A DNA stretch of 64,000 nt. Origin: Niastella sp. OAS944. Its GTDB lineage: Bacteria > Bacteroidota > Bacteroidia > Chitinophagales > Chitinophagaceae. Positions 1-9,517 of this stretch are shown here, piece after piece. The DNA lies in assembly GCA_024809215.1 (NCBI GenBank), contig JANUBW010000010.1, positions 248,001 to 312,000 on the forward strand, given 5' to 3'. Within the stretch, counting starts at the first letter, position 1. Each line of letters opens with the position of its first letter. The notes beneath the pieces were generated by a model that worked only from the letters and a program-made list of their open reading frames with translations, had not been told where the DNA came from and did not search any database. A program made the translations under genes and the position numbers.

Positions 1-7
1 AATTTGT

Positions 8-430
8 AGCTACCCTTCGGTAGGGAGTTATAGTAATTTATGTGCTTAGCTTATTAGTAATTAAAATTCATTGCCAGAAAGAGATTATATCGAAAGAATA
101 GGCCTTAACCAGTTTTTGCAATCTTCCGGAGGCAATCGTCCGGAGCATCATTCATTCAGTATGCAAGTTACATAGCCTCATTGTCTATTTTTGTAAGATT
201 GTTATAGGAAATTGTAGAATTGTTGTAGAAAAATGCAACATTCCTACACGTTAGATGGCATATGATAATTGCCATTGGGTAGGCGTCATCTTAAACTCTT
301 TCTTAAAGGCAGCCGCGAACGAACTCTGCGAGGTATAGAAACATTTTGCTGCTACTTCTTTTTTTGACATTCCTTCTTCAAGAAACCTTTTTGAAGCTTC
401 CAATCGCGTTTTAACCTGATACTCTTTGAT
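8..430 (+). repeat. Left copy of a diverged long direct repeat
   Basis: This segment aligns by eye with about 60266-60690. Both copies begin with a small hairpin of the form CTACY-CTTC-GGTAG (10-23 here). They share a block around CTTAACCAG and GCAATCTTCCGG, then run into the 3' half of an AraC-type gene on the minus strand. Similarity stops near codon 60 of that gene. The left copy holds an intact gene and the right copy a truncated one. This could be a duplication made during element insertion, or two members of a repeated gene family with conserved 3' flanks. Confidence 0.6.
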
Positions 431-607
431 ACCTGCTCCGTATACTTCTTTAAAAGCCTTTTCAACTGTGGCTCTGTGGGGAATCGTAATGCATCCCCGT
501 AATTCAGCAGCTGTTTTATACTGAAAGGGATTTTGATCGATAAGATCTTTGATCTTTTTAATGGCATTGACAATGTAATTAGAATAAGGTCTTTCTTTCT
601 GGAACAT
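251..607 (-). CDS. Stand-alone AraC-type helix-turn-helix regulator
   Basis: A protein of 118 residues that consists almost entirely of an AraC/XylS-type DNA-binding domain. The second half carries the typical pattern SKKEVAAKCFYTSQSSFAAAFKKEF followed in spirit by the MTPTQW ending, shown here only in part as KEVAAKCFYTSQSS. There is no sensor domain. A TTG nine bases upstream is possible, but the ATG at 607 is preferred. A truncated paralogue lies at 60559-60690. It probably acts as a cytoplasmic transcription factor. Its target is unknown. Confidence 0.7.
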   Translation of the reverse strand: MFQKERPYSNYIVNAIKKIKDLIDQNPFQYKTAAELRGCITIPHRATVEKAFKEVYGAGIKEYQVKTRLEASKRFLEEGMSKKEVAAKCFYTSQSSFAAAFKKEFKMTPTQWQLSYAI

Positions 608-1269
608 AGTGGTCAATTTAAACGTACAAAATGAGTTTGATAATTGATACGGAATAAATGATTGTTTGCAGATGTATCAGATTCTTTATCGATGGATTCA
701 ATTGCCATCCTTGAAAGTACGGGCTGGCTGGGGTTTTATCAACGTACAAGTAAGAACTCAAATTTATTGGCAAGGATCATTAATGATAAATTTATTTTTC
801 AATTTTATATACACTGATGAAATTCAGCAAAAAGGCGGTTAAATATTTTTGCCAAAAAGTTGAAAATGACACCTTTATTGAAAAACGAAATTTATTTTCA
901 ATGTCGGTCGCCTCGATTAATTCAAAAATAAAGATTAAAAAAGGTGCAACCTTTTGGAGGAAATGTAATTGTATTTAAAGTGAATACGAGAATATTTCTC
1001 CAGCATTTTTGCTGTAATGATTTACTGTAGTCGTTTATTATAAAAAAAAGTTGAGTTCAAATAGTATGTTCTACTCTTTTTACAGTTATATATAATAGAT
1101 AATATAGTTGTTGATGACTGGAACTTAAAAAGTAATCAGAAAAAACTGCATGATCAGTCATGCAATGGCAACAAATTTCCCATGCACAAGCAGAATGAAA
1201 GTTTATGGCTTTCTAAGGACAGCCCTTATCCTAATTCTGCGTATAATTTGGTCAAGAAATATATACTAT
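608..1269. other. Intergenic region between divergent regulators
   Basis: About 660 A+T-rich bases separate the AraC-type gene (leftward) from the XRE/S24-like gene (rightward). I see no convincing gene. A reading frame extends the downstream gene back to 1150, but that extension has no conserved features. The region must hold two divergent promoters. I could not place exact Bacteroidota -33/-7 boxes. Confidence 0.5.
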
Positions 1270-1842
1270 ATGGGTTCGAAAATCGGACAAAAGCTTAAAC
1301 AATTTCGAATTCGTACAGGAATCAAAATGCCTCAAATAGCCGGAGCAACCGGGATAAAAAAGGAAAAGTTGTACAAGTGGGAAAAAGGGACCCACCCTAC
1401 AGACTTTGATGCGGTAGCTACGCTCGAAGAGTATATGCTAACAGAGGAGACCAGGTTGAATTTGGAAAATAACAATGGCAGTATGAAGGGGTTACCGCTT
1501 GTGCCTTCGGTTTCGGCAGAAAACACGACCCTTAAAGAAATTTTCGGATCGCCCTTGCATGATGTGGTAACCATAACAGAAGATGCTATGGTACCTGATT
1601 ATAAACCCGGTTGGAAATTATGCATACGAAAAGTAGTACATAAACACCTGCTGATCTGGGGTAGAGCCTATTATTTTAAGATGCCGAATAGTAGCAGAGG
1701 GGTAATCAGAAGGGTACTGGAGGGTGAAAAGCCAGGACAAATTAAGTTGTTATCGAAAAACGAACCGGACTACCCACCAATTATTTCGACTATAAGTGAA
1801 ATGGATATTTATGAAATTACAGGAGTGTTAATTGCTTTGTGA
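1270..1842 (+). CDS. XRE-family repressor with an S24 (LexA/CI-like) domain lacking the catalytic serine
   Basis: With the ATG at 1270 the protein has 191 residues. Residues 1-60 form an XRE-type HTH (GQKLKQFRIRTGIKMPQIA, then KEKLYKWEKG). The C-terminal half is S24-like, with the strand pattern around DAMVPDYKPGW. In active family members this site reads as DSM, so the nucleophilic serine is replaced by alanine, and I see no lysine in the expected place. It is therefore likely a non-cleaving repressor or dimerisation module that may hold element genes silent. The longer start at 1150 adds 40 residues of no recognisable character. Confidence 0.7.
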   Translation: MGSKIGQKLKQFRIRTGIKMPQIAGATGIKKEKLYKWEKGTHPTDFDAVATLEEYMLTEETRLNLENNNGSMKGLPLVPSVSAENTTLKEIFGSPLHDVVTITEDAMVPDYKPGWKLCIRKVVHKHLLIWGRAYYFKMPNSSRGVIRRVLEGEKPGQIKLLSKNEPDYPPIISTISEMDIYEITGVLIAL

Positions 1843-1924
1843 AGGATAAGCTTACAGGAACTGCTATATAAAAACCAAGGAAAGGTGCCTTCGTTACTAA
1901 CGCCCTATTCTTCAAAAATGATTT

Positions 1925-2347
1925 ATGCCCGTTCATATCGGAAAGGAAATTCAGAAAGAGGTAGAAAGGCAGAAACTAACCTATAAAGAGTTTGGTGCAC
2001 TAATTTTCAGGAATGAAAAGACAATACCTGATATATACGATCGTGCATCTATGGCGATAGATCTGCTGGTAATAATTTCAATTGCCTTAAAAAAAGACTT
2101 TTTATCCTATTATTACGACGAACCTCCCATGAAATATTTCAGGGATGATGTAGTATCTAAGTTGAAAAGCGAAATTCAAACTCTAACTGACAAACAGAGA
2201 CGCTTAGAAGAGGAATATGAGCAATTTAAGATCGTAACAGAGGCAAACATGAATACGCTGGCGATGGCCAAGGATTTAATAGGCGAATTGAAAAGTAAAA
2301 TTGAGGCGATGCATAATACTACAGCTCCTGGTTCAACCAATGGATGA
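1925..2347 (+). CDS. Helix-turn-helix protein with C-terminal coiled coil
   Basis: A 140-residue protein. The first 65 residues have the spacing of an XRE-like HTH (KEFGALIFRNEKTIPDIYDR). Residues 80-125 are a heptad-rich helix (KLKSEIQTLTDKQRRLEEEYE), suggesting dimerisation. It lies 82 bp downstream of the S24-like repressor and is probably co-transcribed. Pairs of this kind are common at the regulatory end of Bacteroidota mobile elements. A DNA-binding role is inferred. Confidence 0.6.
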   Translation: MPVHIGKEIQKEVERQKLTYKEFGALIFRNEKTIPDIYDRASMAIDLLVIISIALKKDFLSYYYDEPPMKYFRDDVVSKLKSEIQTLTDKQRRLEEEYEQFKIVTEANMNTLAMAKDLIGELKSKIEAMHNTTAPGSTNG

Positions 2348-2420
2348 TGATAAAGTGAAGGCCCGTTTTTAATCCAAACAATGAAATTTTGTGTAATGGT
2401 AACTTCTAAAAACAATCTTC

Positions 2421-2720
2421 ATGAAGACAGAAAATAACCCAATTCAATGCGATGAACACTATCAAACTATACGTTTATCTGAAAAAGAGATGCAAGATCC
2501 TATTCAAGTCGTGAATGATTTTTTCAACAATTACGACTTGGTTCAATGTAGAAAATTTGTTTGGGAGTGGTTTAAAGCGGTGCTGAGCAGCCCGGAATTC
2601 GCAGACCAGGAAGGACATATACGCAATGGTCATGCTTATTTTTATGAGCAGGTGGAAGCGCTTGTTGAGGCCACTTATCTGTTAAAAGTAAATTTTCAAT
2701 ACACAAAGAACCAGGCATAG
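2421..2720 (+). CDS. Small conserved-looking hypothetical protein
   Basis: A 99-residue soluble protein, rich in aromatic and acidic residues, with a central segment around DFFNNYDLVQCRKFVWEWF. There is no signal peptide or membrane segment. It sits between the HTH pair and the M48 protease gene on the same strand with short gaps, so it is probably in that operon. I do not recognise the family. Confidence 0.55.
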   Translation: MKTENNPIQCDEHYQTIRLSEKEMQDPIQVVNDFFNNYDLVQCRKFVWEWFKAVLSSPEFADQEGHIRNGHAYFYEQVEALVEATYLLKVNFQYTKNQA

Positions 2721-2736
2721 CTACTTACAGCACGGT

Positions 2737-3972
2737 ATGAATTATTTATATTTTGTTATCGCTATTATCACGCTTGACTTTTTAGTACACCAAATGCTGG
2801 GCTTGTTAAATCTTCGTAATCTTCGATTCAGTTTTCCGAAAGAAGTCGAACGATTATATAATAAAGAACAGTATCGGATGGCTACTAAGTATCAAATAGA
2901 ATGGACGAAATTTTTGCTGCTGCGCTCTGCCGTTCGATTTTTGTTTGTTTGGATCATCTTATTAACTAAGGGCTTGATAGTTCTTAACGATTATTTTATT
3001 CAGTACACTCAAGAACCTATCGTGCTGTCCCTTCTACTCTTTTGGTTATTGCTACTCTGTAACGAACTAACGATGGTTCCCTTTAGGTGGTACAAAAATT
3101 TCGTTTTAGATAAGAAATACGGGGTGGCCACCAGAAGTAAGAAATTCTTTATCATCGGGCATGTAAATCGATGGCTGCTAATATCCATTATTGGTGGGGC
3201 AGTTATAGCCGCGTCCGTTTATGCTATCCCAATCGTTGGCCCAGCGGTTTGGCTATTGTTTGCGGTTATATTTTCCGCTTATGAATTTATTACCAACTAT
3301 CTGTACCCGATTTGGATACTTCCCCGGATAAATCATCTTACACCACTGGCGGAGGGAGCATTAAAATCGCTGATCATAGATTATTCCTACAAAGTCAGCT
3401 TCTCGATAGATAACGTATTTATCTTGGACAGTTCCAAAAGCTCGGATCGAGGAGCTGCATTTCTATGTGGCATGGGCAAAAATAAGCGGATAGTTTTAAG
3501 CGATACCTTAGTCAACGATCATAGCCACCAAGAACTAGTAGCCATATTCGCCCACGAAGTGGGTCATTATAAAATGAATCATGTAAGGCGGCTGTATGGA
3601 ATAATGGTAATGAATACTACGTTACTTTGCTATATACTTTCCCTGTTTGTATTTAATGAGCAATTATCCATCTCCCTAGGTTGCTCCGGATTAGCGTTGG
3701 AAGTAAACCTGATGGTTTTTCTAATAACCCTTTCGCCCTTATCAAATTTTCTGAAGGTTTTTGTTTACATGACCAAACGAAAATATGAATTGGAAGCCGA
3801 TCAATTTTCTAAACAAACCTTTTGTGGTGTCGCCCTGGCTAGTGCACTGGAAAAATTATATTCCACCAATCTCCTGAACCTATATCCTCATCCACTATAT
3901 GTATGGTTTAATCACTCACACCCACCTTTGTTGAAAAGGCTTGCATTACTAGAACAGGTAGAAAACAAATAA
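2737..3972 (+). CDS. Ste24-like M48-family integral membrane metalloprotease
   Basis: A 411-residue membrane protein with hydrophobic segments near residues 3-20, 65-90, 95-115, 150-190 and 285-330. The zinc-binding HEVGH begins at about residue 273, and the third ligand is the glutamate of ELEAD at about residue 353. This layout matches Ste24/HtpX-type M48 proteases, which cut membrane-associated or misfolded proteins on the cytoplasmic side. It starts 16 bp after the previous gene and is followed by a second membrane protease (4272-5633). A role in regulated proteolysis of an element-encoded or host factor is inferred. Confidence 0.85.
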   Translation: MNYLYFVIAIITLDFLVHQMLGLLNLRNLRFSFPKEVERLYNKEQYRMATKYQIEWTKFLLLRSAVRFLFVWIILLTKGLIVLNDYFIQYTQEPIVLSLLLFWLLLLCNELTMVPFRWYKNFVLDKKYGVATRSKKFFIIGHVNRWLLISIIGGAVIAASVYAIPIVGPAVWLLFAVIFSAYEFITNYLYPIWILPRINHLTPLAEGALKSLIIDYSYKVSFSIDNVFILDSSKSSDRGAAFLCGMGKNKRIVLSDTLVNDHSHQELVAIFAHEVGHYKMNHVRRLYGIMVMNTTLLCYILSLFVFNEQLSISLGCSGLALEVNLMVFLITLSPLSNFLKVFVYMTKRKYELEADQFSKQTFCGVALASALEKLYSTNLLNLYPHPLYVWFNHSHPPLLKRLALLEQVENK

Positions 3973-3989
3973 ATTAATCAACGATTTTT

Positions 3990-4190
3990 ATGAAACTTAC
4001 GCAAAAAGCATTGAAAGCAATAAACAATCCACCTATCCGTCGCCGATTAATGGACGTGCTGGGTTGTACAGAATTTACTATTGCGCGGTATATTCAAAAG
4101 AACAGCGATAATCTCACCAAAGCTGCCTCATTACAAGTAATAAGAGAACATACCGGGCTACCGGACAACGAGATACTCGAAGGAAAATAG
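3990..4190 (+). CDS. Small helical protein, possibly DNA-binding
   Basis: Only 66 residues, basic at the N-terminus and with an HTH-like pattern (RRRLMDVLGCTEFTIARYIQ). It begins 17 bp after the M48 gene and lies in the same operon, 81 bp before the RseP-like gene. It may be a small regulator. The assignment rests only on pattern and context. Confidence 0.5.
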   Translation: MKLTQKALKAINNPPIRRRLMDVLGCTEFTIARYIQKNSDNLTKAASLQVIREHTGLPDNEILEGK

Positions 4191-4271
4191 CCTATATGTT
4201 CGTTCAACGGCCATCTGGATAATTGAACAGCTATAAGGCCAATCTGTTTAAACAAGTAATATATAGTTTAT

Positions 4272-5633
4272 ATGATCGCACTAGTTGCCATACAATGGTC
4301 ACTTGTAGGAGTAAAAGCAGGGCAATTGCTGTTGTGCTTGACAATCCTTGTTCTACTTCATGAGCTTGGCCACTTTTTGCCGGCCAAATGGTTTAAATGC
4401 AGAGTAGAAAAATTTTATCTTTTCTTTGACGCCGGATTTTCTTTACTTAAGAGAAAAGTTGGCGAAACTGTATTTGGGATTGGCTGGTTACCTCTTGGTG
4501 GATATGTTAAAATTGCAGGTATGCTAGATGAAAGTCTGGATAAAGAACAAATGCAAAAGCCGCCTCAGCCTTGGGAGTTCCGCAGCAAGACACCCTGGCA
4601 ACGCCTAATTATTATGATTGGCGGTGTTACAGTCAACCTGGTTGTAGGTTTTCTTTTATTTGGAATGACGGCATGGGTATGGGGCAAAGAATACCTGCCA
4701 GCCAAGAATCTCATATATGGCGTATATGTCGATAGCCTCGGTAAGTCAATTGGATTGAAGGAGGGAGACAAGATAATGGCAGCAGATGGTACGCAGATTA
4801 ATGACTTTGCTGGACTCACTCAACTAATCCTGGAAAAAAAATGTAGGGTTTTGGCTATTATCCGGGAAGGTGAGCAAATGGATGTTCCAATTTCGGATCG
4901 AACAATCAGCCAACTGGTCAATCTGCAAGGGCACCTATTGGCTTATCCCAAGTTTCCGGCTGTCGTAAAAGGTTTACAGCCAGGTGCTCAATTTATATCA
5001 GGAAAACTACAGGTTGAAGATCAGATTATCGGGTTGGACGATCAACCTGTAAGCTCATTTTTTCAGCTACGAGACTTAAAAAAAGATTTGAGCAACAAAG
5101 AGGTTGCTTTAACAGTATTGCGTAATAAATATGATACTGTAAAAGTGCGTGTAAAGCTGGGTAATCGTTCTTACATCGGGTTCTATTGCTATTCGCCTGA
5201 CAAGTTCCTAAAATATGAAGTAAAGAAGTATTCATTCTTGGAATCATTGCCTGCTGGCATAACCGAAGGTTGGGGTATCCTTGTAGAAAATGCCCAAGGG
5301 TTCAAGCTTTTGTTGACAAATAAAGATATAAAAGTGAATGAATCGTTAGGCGGCATAATTACTATCGGTAGCATGTTTAGCTCTGAGTGGGATTGGCGAC
5401 ATTTCTGGCATATCACCGCAATGATAAGTATTTTATTAGCTTTTACAAATATGCTACCTATCCCTGCCTTGGATGGAGGACACATCCTATTCTGTCTTTA
5501 CGAAATCATCACTGGCCGTGCAGTGCAGTATAAGGTCATGGAATACGCGCAATTAGTCGGTATGGTTGTAATACTGTCTGTAATGATTTATGCCTTAGGC
5601 TTAGACATCTGGCGCTATATATTGAAAAATTAA
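4272..5633 (+). CDS. RseP-like site-2 protease (M50 intramembrane metalloprotease)
   Basis: A 453-residue membrane protein. HELGH at about residue 30 lies in the first transmembrane segment, and LDGGH at about residue 400 supplies the third zinc ligand, which is the M50/RseP arrangement. The middle holds PDZ-like segments (GLKEGDKIMAADG near residue 160 and a second one near 245). In family members these enzymes cleave anti-sigma factors or signal-peptide remnants inside the membrane. Finding it two genes after an M48 protease and an XRE/S24-like regulator suggests a proteolytic signalling module. That link is inference. Confidence 0.85.
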   Translation: MIALVAIQWSLVGVKAGQLLLCLTILVLLHELGHFLPAKWFKCRVEKFYLFFDAGFSLLKRKVGETVFGIGWLPLGGYVKIAGMLDESLDKEQMQKPPQPWEFRSKTPWQRLIIMIGGVTVNLVVGFLLFGMTAWVWGKEYLPAKNLIYGVYVDSLGKSIGLKEGDKIMAADGTQINDFAGLTQLILEKKCRVLAIIREGEQMDVPISDRTISQLVNLQGHLLAYPKFPAVVKGLQPGAQFISGKLQVEDQIIGLDDQPVSSFFQLRDLKKDLSNKEVALTVLRNKYDTVKVRVKLGNRSYIGFYCYSPDKFLKYEVKKYSFLESLPAGITEGWGILVENAQGFKLLLTNKDIKVNESLGGIITIGSMFSSEWDWRHFWHITAMISILLAFTNMLPIPALDGGHILFCLYEIITGRAVQYKVMEYAQLVGMVVILSVMIYALGLDIWRYILKN

Positions 5634-5699
5634 AAGTCAAATAGTACCTTTCATTTATCAACTCATGTATTCTGAATAAACGCAATCCGTCTTTTCAGG

Positions 5700-6200
5700 T
5701 TATCGCGAATCGCCAGAATACGTATATACAGTAGCCTCCTGAAACATTTCTTCGGTAGAAAGTGCATCTGTTAACATAATTACTTGTTTATTAACTTGCT
5801 CAGAGGTTTTATAGTTTTCCACTTGACACTTTAAAACGTCTTTCAAGTGTTGTGTAAACAAGCTATTGAATTGAAATACTCGTTCGGTGATTAATTGACG
5901 CGTTCGAGTGGTAACGATTTTAAAACAAATATCTCCATTGTATGAGTGTAGGAGCTGATACATAGCGCTAGGAAGCAATTCAAAAGCGTTGAGATCAAAA
6001 TCAAATTTCCAATCATCTATGGCAATGAGGAGAAAGGCTACATGATCATATTGGTACAGGCCGTATTCTACATTTCCCGATTGCAGCTTTGCAATTTCGT
6101 AGTCATAAAAAGCAGCATCCTCTGCAGTTACTGTTAATTTATTATTGAGAAATCGTACATCATACCCTGCAAAACATTTGTACAGTGGAAGATCTGTCAT
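5700..6200 (-). CDS. Hypothetical soluble protein
   Basis: A 166-residue protein with alternating strand-like and helical segments and no export signal. It is convergent with the RseP-like gene and divergent from the membrane protein at 6538. I recognise no motif. Confidence 0.5.
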   Translation of the reverse strand: MTDLPLYKCFAGYDVRFLNNKLTVTAEDAAFYDYEIAKLQSGNVEYGLYQYDHVAFLLIAIDDWKFDFDLNAFELLPSAMYQLLHSYNGDICFKIVTTRTRQLITERVFQFNSLFTQHLKDVLKCQVENYKTSEQVNKQVIMLTDALSTEEMFQEATVYTYSGDSR

Positions 6201-6537
6201 ACTATTATGATTTTAAGTATTTGTGGGATTAAATTCAGCCGTGAAGTAAAATAAAATATATGAAAAAATGTATATAAAGGACAAATCATCCCAACAAAGT
6301 ACAGAATGTATTTTCTCATTTTACATAGGCAATGAGTTATATTGCTTTGAAACTTCTCTCCCATTCACATTCTAATTTCCAGGAGGCGCGGTTGGGTGCC
6401 ACCATTTTGCTGAGCGGATATTAATTTAATATTTCAACAACCAATAACCCTATGGAAAAATTACCTAAAATGCTGTGTTTTTTCTCATGGGGAATTTAAT
6501 TATATGAACTAGTTTGTAGTTCCTAATCCTATAAGAA
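6201..6537. other. Divergent intergenic region
   Basis: A 337-bp A+T-rich spacer between a leftward and a rightward gene, so it must contain both promoters. I see no further gene, RNA or clear hairpin. Confidence 0.4.
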
Positions 6538-7296
6538 ATGACTTTACTGCAAATAGAAATAGGGATTATCCGAGACGCATTAAGGCAATCATTTTATCCT
6601 GTATTGATAATGATTTTGCTAAATCTAGTTTTTTTGATTCTTGCAGTACGGTTCAAGCGTAGGTGCCGACTTTTTCAGGTGCTGATTGTATATGCTGTCA
6701 TTACTTTACTTAATGATTTCCATGGCCTTCTTCAACCCATTCTCAACCCACCCAAACATAAAGGCATCAATGTCACGGTTGGGCCTTATCTTTTAGCTGA
6801 GTTCGTGCTTTTTTATGTTCTTTTTTATCTCCACTTCAAACAAAAAAGAATACAGCACATAATAATGTATACCACTTTTACATTTGGGGCCTTTTTCGTT
6901 GCCGCGACTGCTTATTATTTTTTTTATGGTGCTACAAGAGTTCAGGTTCGGCTATTTGAAGGCTATTGGTCCGCGAGTTCATCCTTGCTACAAATTGTAG
7001 CTACTATTTATTACTATTATACAATTTTAACTGAGCCACCCCTTGAAAACCTTACCAGGGAAAGCCACTTTTGGATATTTACAGGAATTTTTTGTGTACA
7101 ATCCATCAATATTCCCCTTTTTTTAATTGAAACTTACTTACATAATACCTTCCCTTCGATATTCTATTATTTATATAGTATCAATTATATCGCTTATTCA
7201 TTTTTATTCCTGCTTTTAATTCTATCAGTGGTTTGTAATATCCGTTTTTCCAAAAGCAGCGCTTCAACTCGTATTGTAGCAAACCAGCAGAAGTAA
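6538..7296 (+). CDS. Multi-pass (about seven-helix) membrane protein of unknown function
   Basis: A 252-residue protein that is mostly hydrophobic, with about seven predicted transmembrane segments starting at residues 20, 48, 83, 108, 145, 178 and 210. It is rich in Phe, Tyr, Leu and Ile and ends in a short polar tail. The layout resembles stand-alone seven-helix sensor modules of Bacteroidota, but I cannot name a family. It is monocistronic as far as visible. Confidence 0.5.
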   Translation: MTLLQIEIGIIRDALRQSFYPVLIMILLNLVFLILAVRFKRRCRLFQVLIVYAVITLLNDFHGLLQPILNPPKHKGINVTVGPYLLAEFVLFYVLFYLHFKQKRIQHIIMYTTFTFGAFFVAATAYYFFYGATRVQVRLFEGYWSASSSLLQIVATIYYYYTILTEPPLENLTRESHFWIFTGIFCVQSINIPLFLIETYLHNTFPSIFYYLYSINYIAYSFLFLLLILSVVCNIRFSKSSASTRIVANQQK

Positions 7297-7339
7297 TCCA
7301 TAGCTTACCCCGCTGTTACCTGTATCTGGTTAGTAAATT

Positions 7340-7699
7340 TTAAAAAGCTTGCCAATTCGTCTTATTTACTAATGGCCCCCGCTTTGTCTCAATTTCCTTC
7401 CAGGATTTATAATGTAGTTTATACTTGTCATTGGTTAGATATTCATTCCAACGCCAAAATTTAAAAATATTAATCGGAGTAATTCTAAATAGCAATGTGT
7501 CTTCCTTGTGTACTGATTTAAACGCTTCAAAATTAACTATACATAATTGATAATTTCTTCCCGCATAGTTTAGTTCATTAAATGTAAATGAGCCTGACGC
7601 ATTACTATATAAGATGTCATCAGGTCCAACAATCCATTTTAGTGGTGGCAAATTTGATAAAACCACGACAATAATGATTAAAATAATTACCTTCTTCAT
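7340..7699 (-). CDS. Membrane-anchored small protein, possible partner of the upstream papain-like protein
   Basis: A 119-residue protein with an N-terminal hydrophobic anchor (residues 3-20, VIILIIIVVVLSNL) and an extracytoplasmic tail of about 95 residues. It begins 9 bp after the stop of the 286-residue gene on the same strand, so the two are translationally close. An immunity or accessory function for its neighbour is possible but speculative. Confidence 0.45.
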   Translation of the reverse strand: MKKVIILIIIVVVLSNLPPLKWIVGPDDILYSNASGSFTFNELNYAGRNYQLCIVNFEAFKSVHKEDTLLFRITPINIFKFWRWNEYLTNDKYKLHYKSWKEIETKRGPLVNKTNWQAF

Positions 7700-7708
7700 A
7701 TAAGCTTC

Positions 7709-8569
7709 TTAGTTGCATTCACCATGAGATAAAGGAGCTTTTGTTTTCCCCGTGGTGTCAATTATAATGTTAGGCGATTCCGCGTCTTTTCCGTCTTTCA
7801 TCGATTTCAATTTTTTAAACAGCATTTGAGGGGTTTTGGTTAGCTCTAGCAAGTTAGGACCTATGTGATTGACAGGTAAAAAAACGGTAAATTTTTCAAC
7901 GACTATTGGTTTTATTCTCACAGAATTAAATAGATCCATTCCGAAATTGGTACAATTGTAACTATCCGCGGCGTATTTATTTTTAGCAAGGTCGAAAGCC
8001 TTTTGTCTCAATTTATCAAATTGATCCTGAGTTAAACTCATTTCGAGACTTGCGTTAATTTCTCTAAGTTGATTGTTTAGAATAATGGAAGGCATGGCCC
8101 GCCATGGAAAGAGATAGCCAGGGTGCTGTTTTGCATAAAACCCAAACACCTGCGTAATTGTTTTTCCTGCATTTGATTTTGTAATCACAATAAACGTATG
8201 GCCTGTTTGACTTCCTGTTTCCGGCGGAAGGGCCAGCGGATTTTTATTGTTTGGAACATCCAGGCATAGCTTTATGCTATACTTTGCCCCTGCTGACTGC
8301 ACCTGGTTAAAACAGTTAAAAGCTTTTTTAAGGTCTAAGGGGGGCGGGGTAATCGTTAATTCCTCTTCAATAATCAAATGTCGTTCTCTATTAAACTGAC
8401 TGTAGTCATTGAACTTATTTTCATACTGGTAATAAGGAAGTGGTCGATATTGGTTTTGGTGGGCAAATGGATGGTTTGGATCAAATAAGGAGAACGGTAC
8501 TCCATTTGCACCTCCTGCTATGGTAATTTCAGCGTCAATGGCAATAAAATTTTTGGGAAGAATGGCCAT
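7709..8569 (-). CDS. Protein with permuted NlpC/P60-type (papain-like) motifs
   Basis: With the ATG at 8569 the protein has 286 residues (a TTG would add 21). A histidine motif, SQTGHTFIVI, lies near the middle, and a cysteine motif, YNCTNFGMDLFN, lies about 75 residues later. His-before-Cys order is that of permuted papain-fold (LRAT/NlpC-P60-like) hydrolases, which act as amidases, acyltransferases or toxins. There is no signal peptide. It is followed at once by a membrane-anchored 119-residue protein. The catalytic assignment is inferred from two motifs only. Confidence 0.45.
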   Translation of the reverse strand: MAILPKNFIAIDAEITIAGGANGVPFSLFDPNHPFAHQNQYRPLPYYQYENKFNDYSQFNRERHLIIEEELTITPPPLDLKKAFNCFNQVQSAGAKYSIKLCLDVPNNKNPLALPPETGSQTGHTFIVITKSNAGKTITQVFGFYAKQHPGYLFPWRAMPSIILNNQLREINASLEMSLTQDQFDKLRQKAFDLAKNKYAADSYNCTNFGMDLFNSVRIKPIVVEKFTVFLPVNHIGPNLLELTKTPQMLFKKLKSMKDGKDAESPNIIIDTTGKTKAPLSHGECN

Positions 8570-8711
8570 AGGTAAAGGTTTGCGTGTAAAAAAATATTGA
8601 ACAGGCTTAACCGTTAGTAGGGGTATATGCAATGTAATAAAAATTATTAAAAATTCATCTTTTTGCCGTTAGTATATTAAATTAGATAATCGTATAAACA
8701 CCTTATCATTT

Positions 8712-9293
8712 ATGGAGGCTCTTTTTAAACTACTTAATGACATTTATCCGATGAGTTCCGGATTGCAAGACTATATTTTTACTCACCTCAAAAGACGAGA
8801 ATTAAAAAGAAAGGAATTACTGGTGAAAAAGAACGAAATTAACACAATAGGATCTTTTTTAAACGCGGGTCTACTTCACTGTTATTACCTGGGTGATGAT
8901 GACAAAAAAGTCACCTCTTGGTTCTTACAAAAAGGACAAATGGCTATCAGCGTGGAAAGTTTTTTTTCACAAACTCCAAGTGTTGAGTGTATTGAAGCGA
9001 TGGAACCTTGCGAAATCTTTTATTTAACTTATCAAGAGATGCAGACAGCCTATAAAACATATCTGGAATTTAATTATATTATCAGAGAGCTGATACAAAA
9101 GTATTATGTTATAAAGGCACAGCATACATATCAATTACAAAAGGGAACAACTACAAAGGAACGCTTTGAATGGTTTATGAATAGTTTTCCGGAAATTATC
9201 ACTCGCGTTCCGCGGCGGCATATAGCCTCATTTCTTGGAGTATCTGAAGTAACTCTTAGCCGTATGGGTAGCCAAAATCTTAACAAACGTTAA
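8712..9293 (+). CDS. Crp/Fnr-family transcriptional regulator
   Basis: A 193-residue protein. Residues 10-120 form a cyclic-nucleotide-binding-type beta roll typical of Bacteroidota Crp/Fnr homologues (FLNAGLLHCYY, then WFLQKGQMA). Residues 150-190 hold the HTH with PRRHIASFLGVSEVTLSRM. There are no Fnr-type cysteine clusters. It lies upstream of rteC and the tra operon on the same strand and could link transfer to a metabolic signal. The ligand is unknown. Confidence 0.75.
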   Translation: MEALFKLLNDIYPMSSGLQDYIFTHLKRRELKRKELLVKKNEINTIGSFLNAGLLHCYYLGDDDKKVTSWFLQKGQMAISVESFFSQTPSVECIEAMEPCEIFYLTYQEMQTAYKTYLEFNYIIRELIQKYYVIKAQHTYQLQKGTTTKERFEWFMNSFPEIITRVPRRHIASFLGVSEVTLSRMGSQNLNKR

Positions 9294-9517
9294 ACTGACA
9301 GTACCTGTTGTAAAGGTATCTTTACATAAAACAATACCAGAAAAAAGACATAAATGTATGTTCTATTTCTCATCGCAATTTACCTTGGATGAATTAGATT
9401 GTAATTCCTAAATCCCATCAAAATTATCTGACTGAATGTAGTTTACTTGCTGATGCAAAACACCTTTGGCCTGTTTGCGCTTGTAGCCATTTCTATTGTC
9501 ACCTAAAACCTTACAAT

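Noticed and set aside
1150-1269. N-terminal extension of the XRE/S24-like gene
   Set aside because: The 40 added residues have no HTH or other conserved pattern, while the ATG at 1270 leads straight into the XRE domain.
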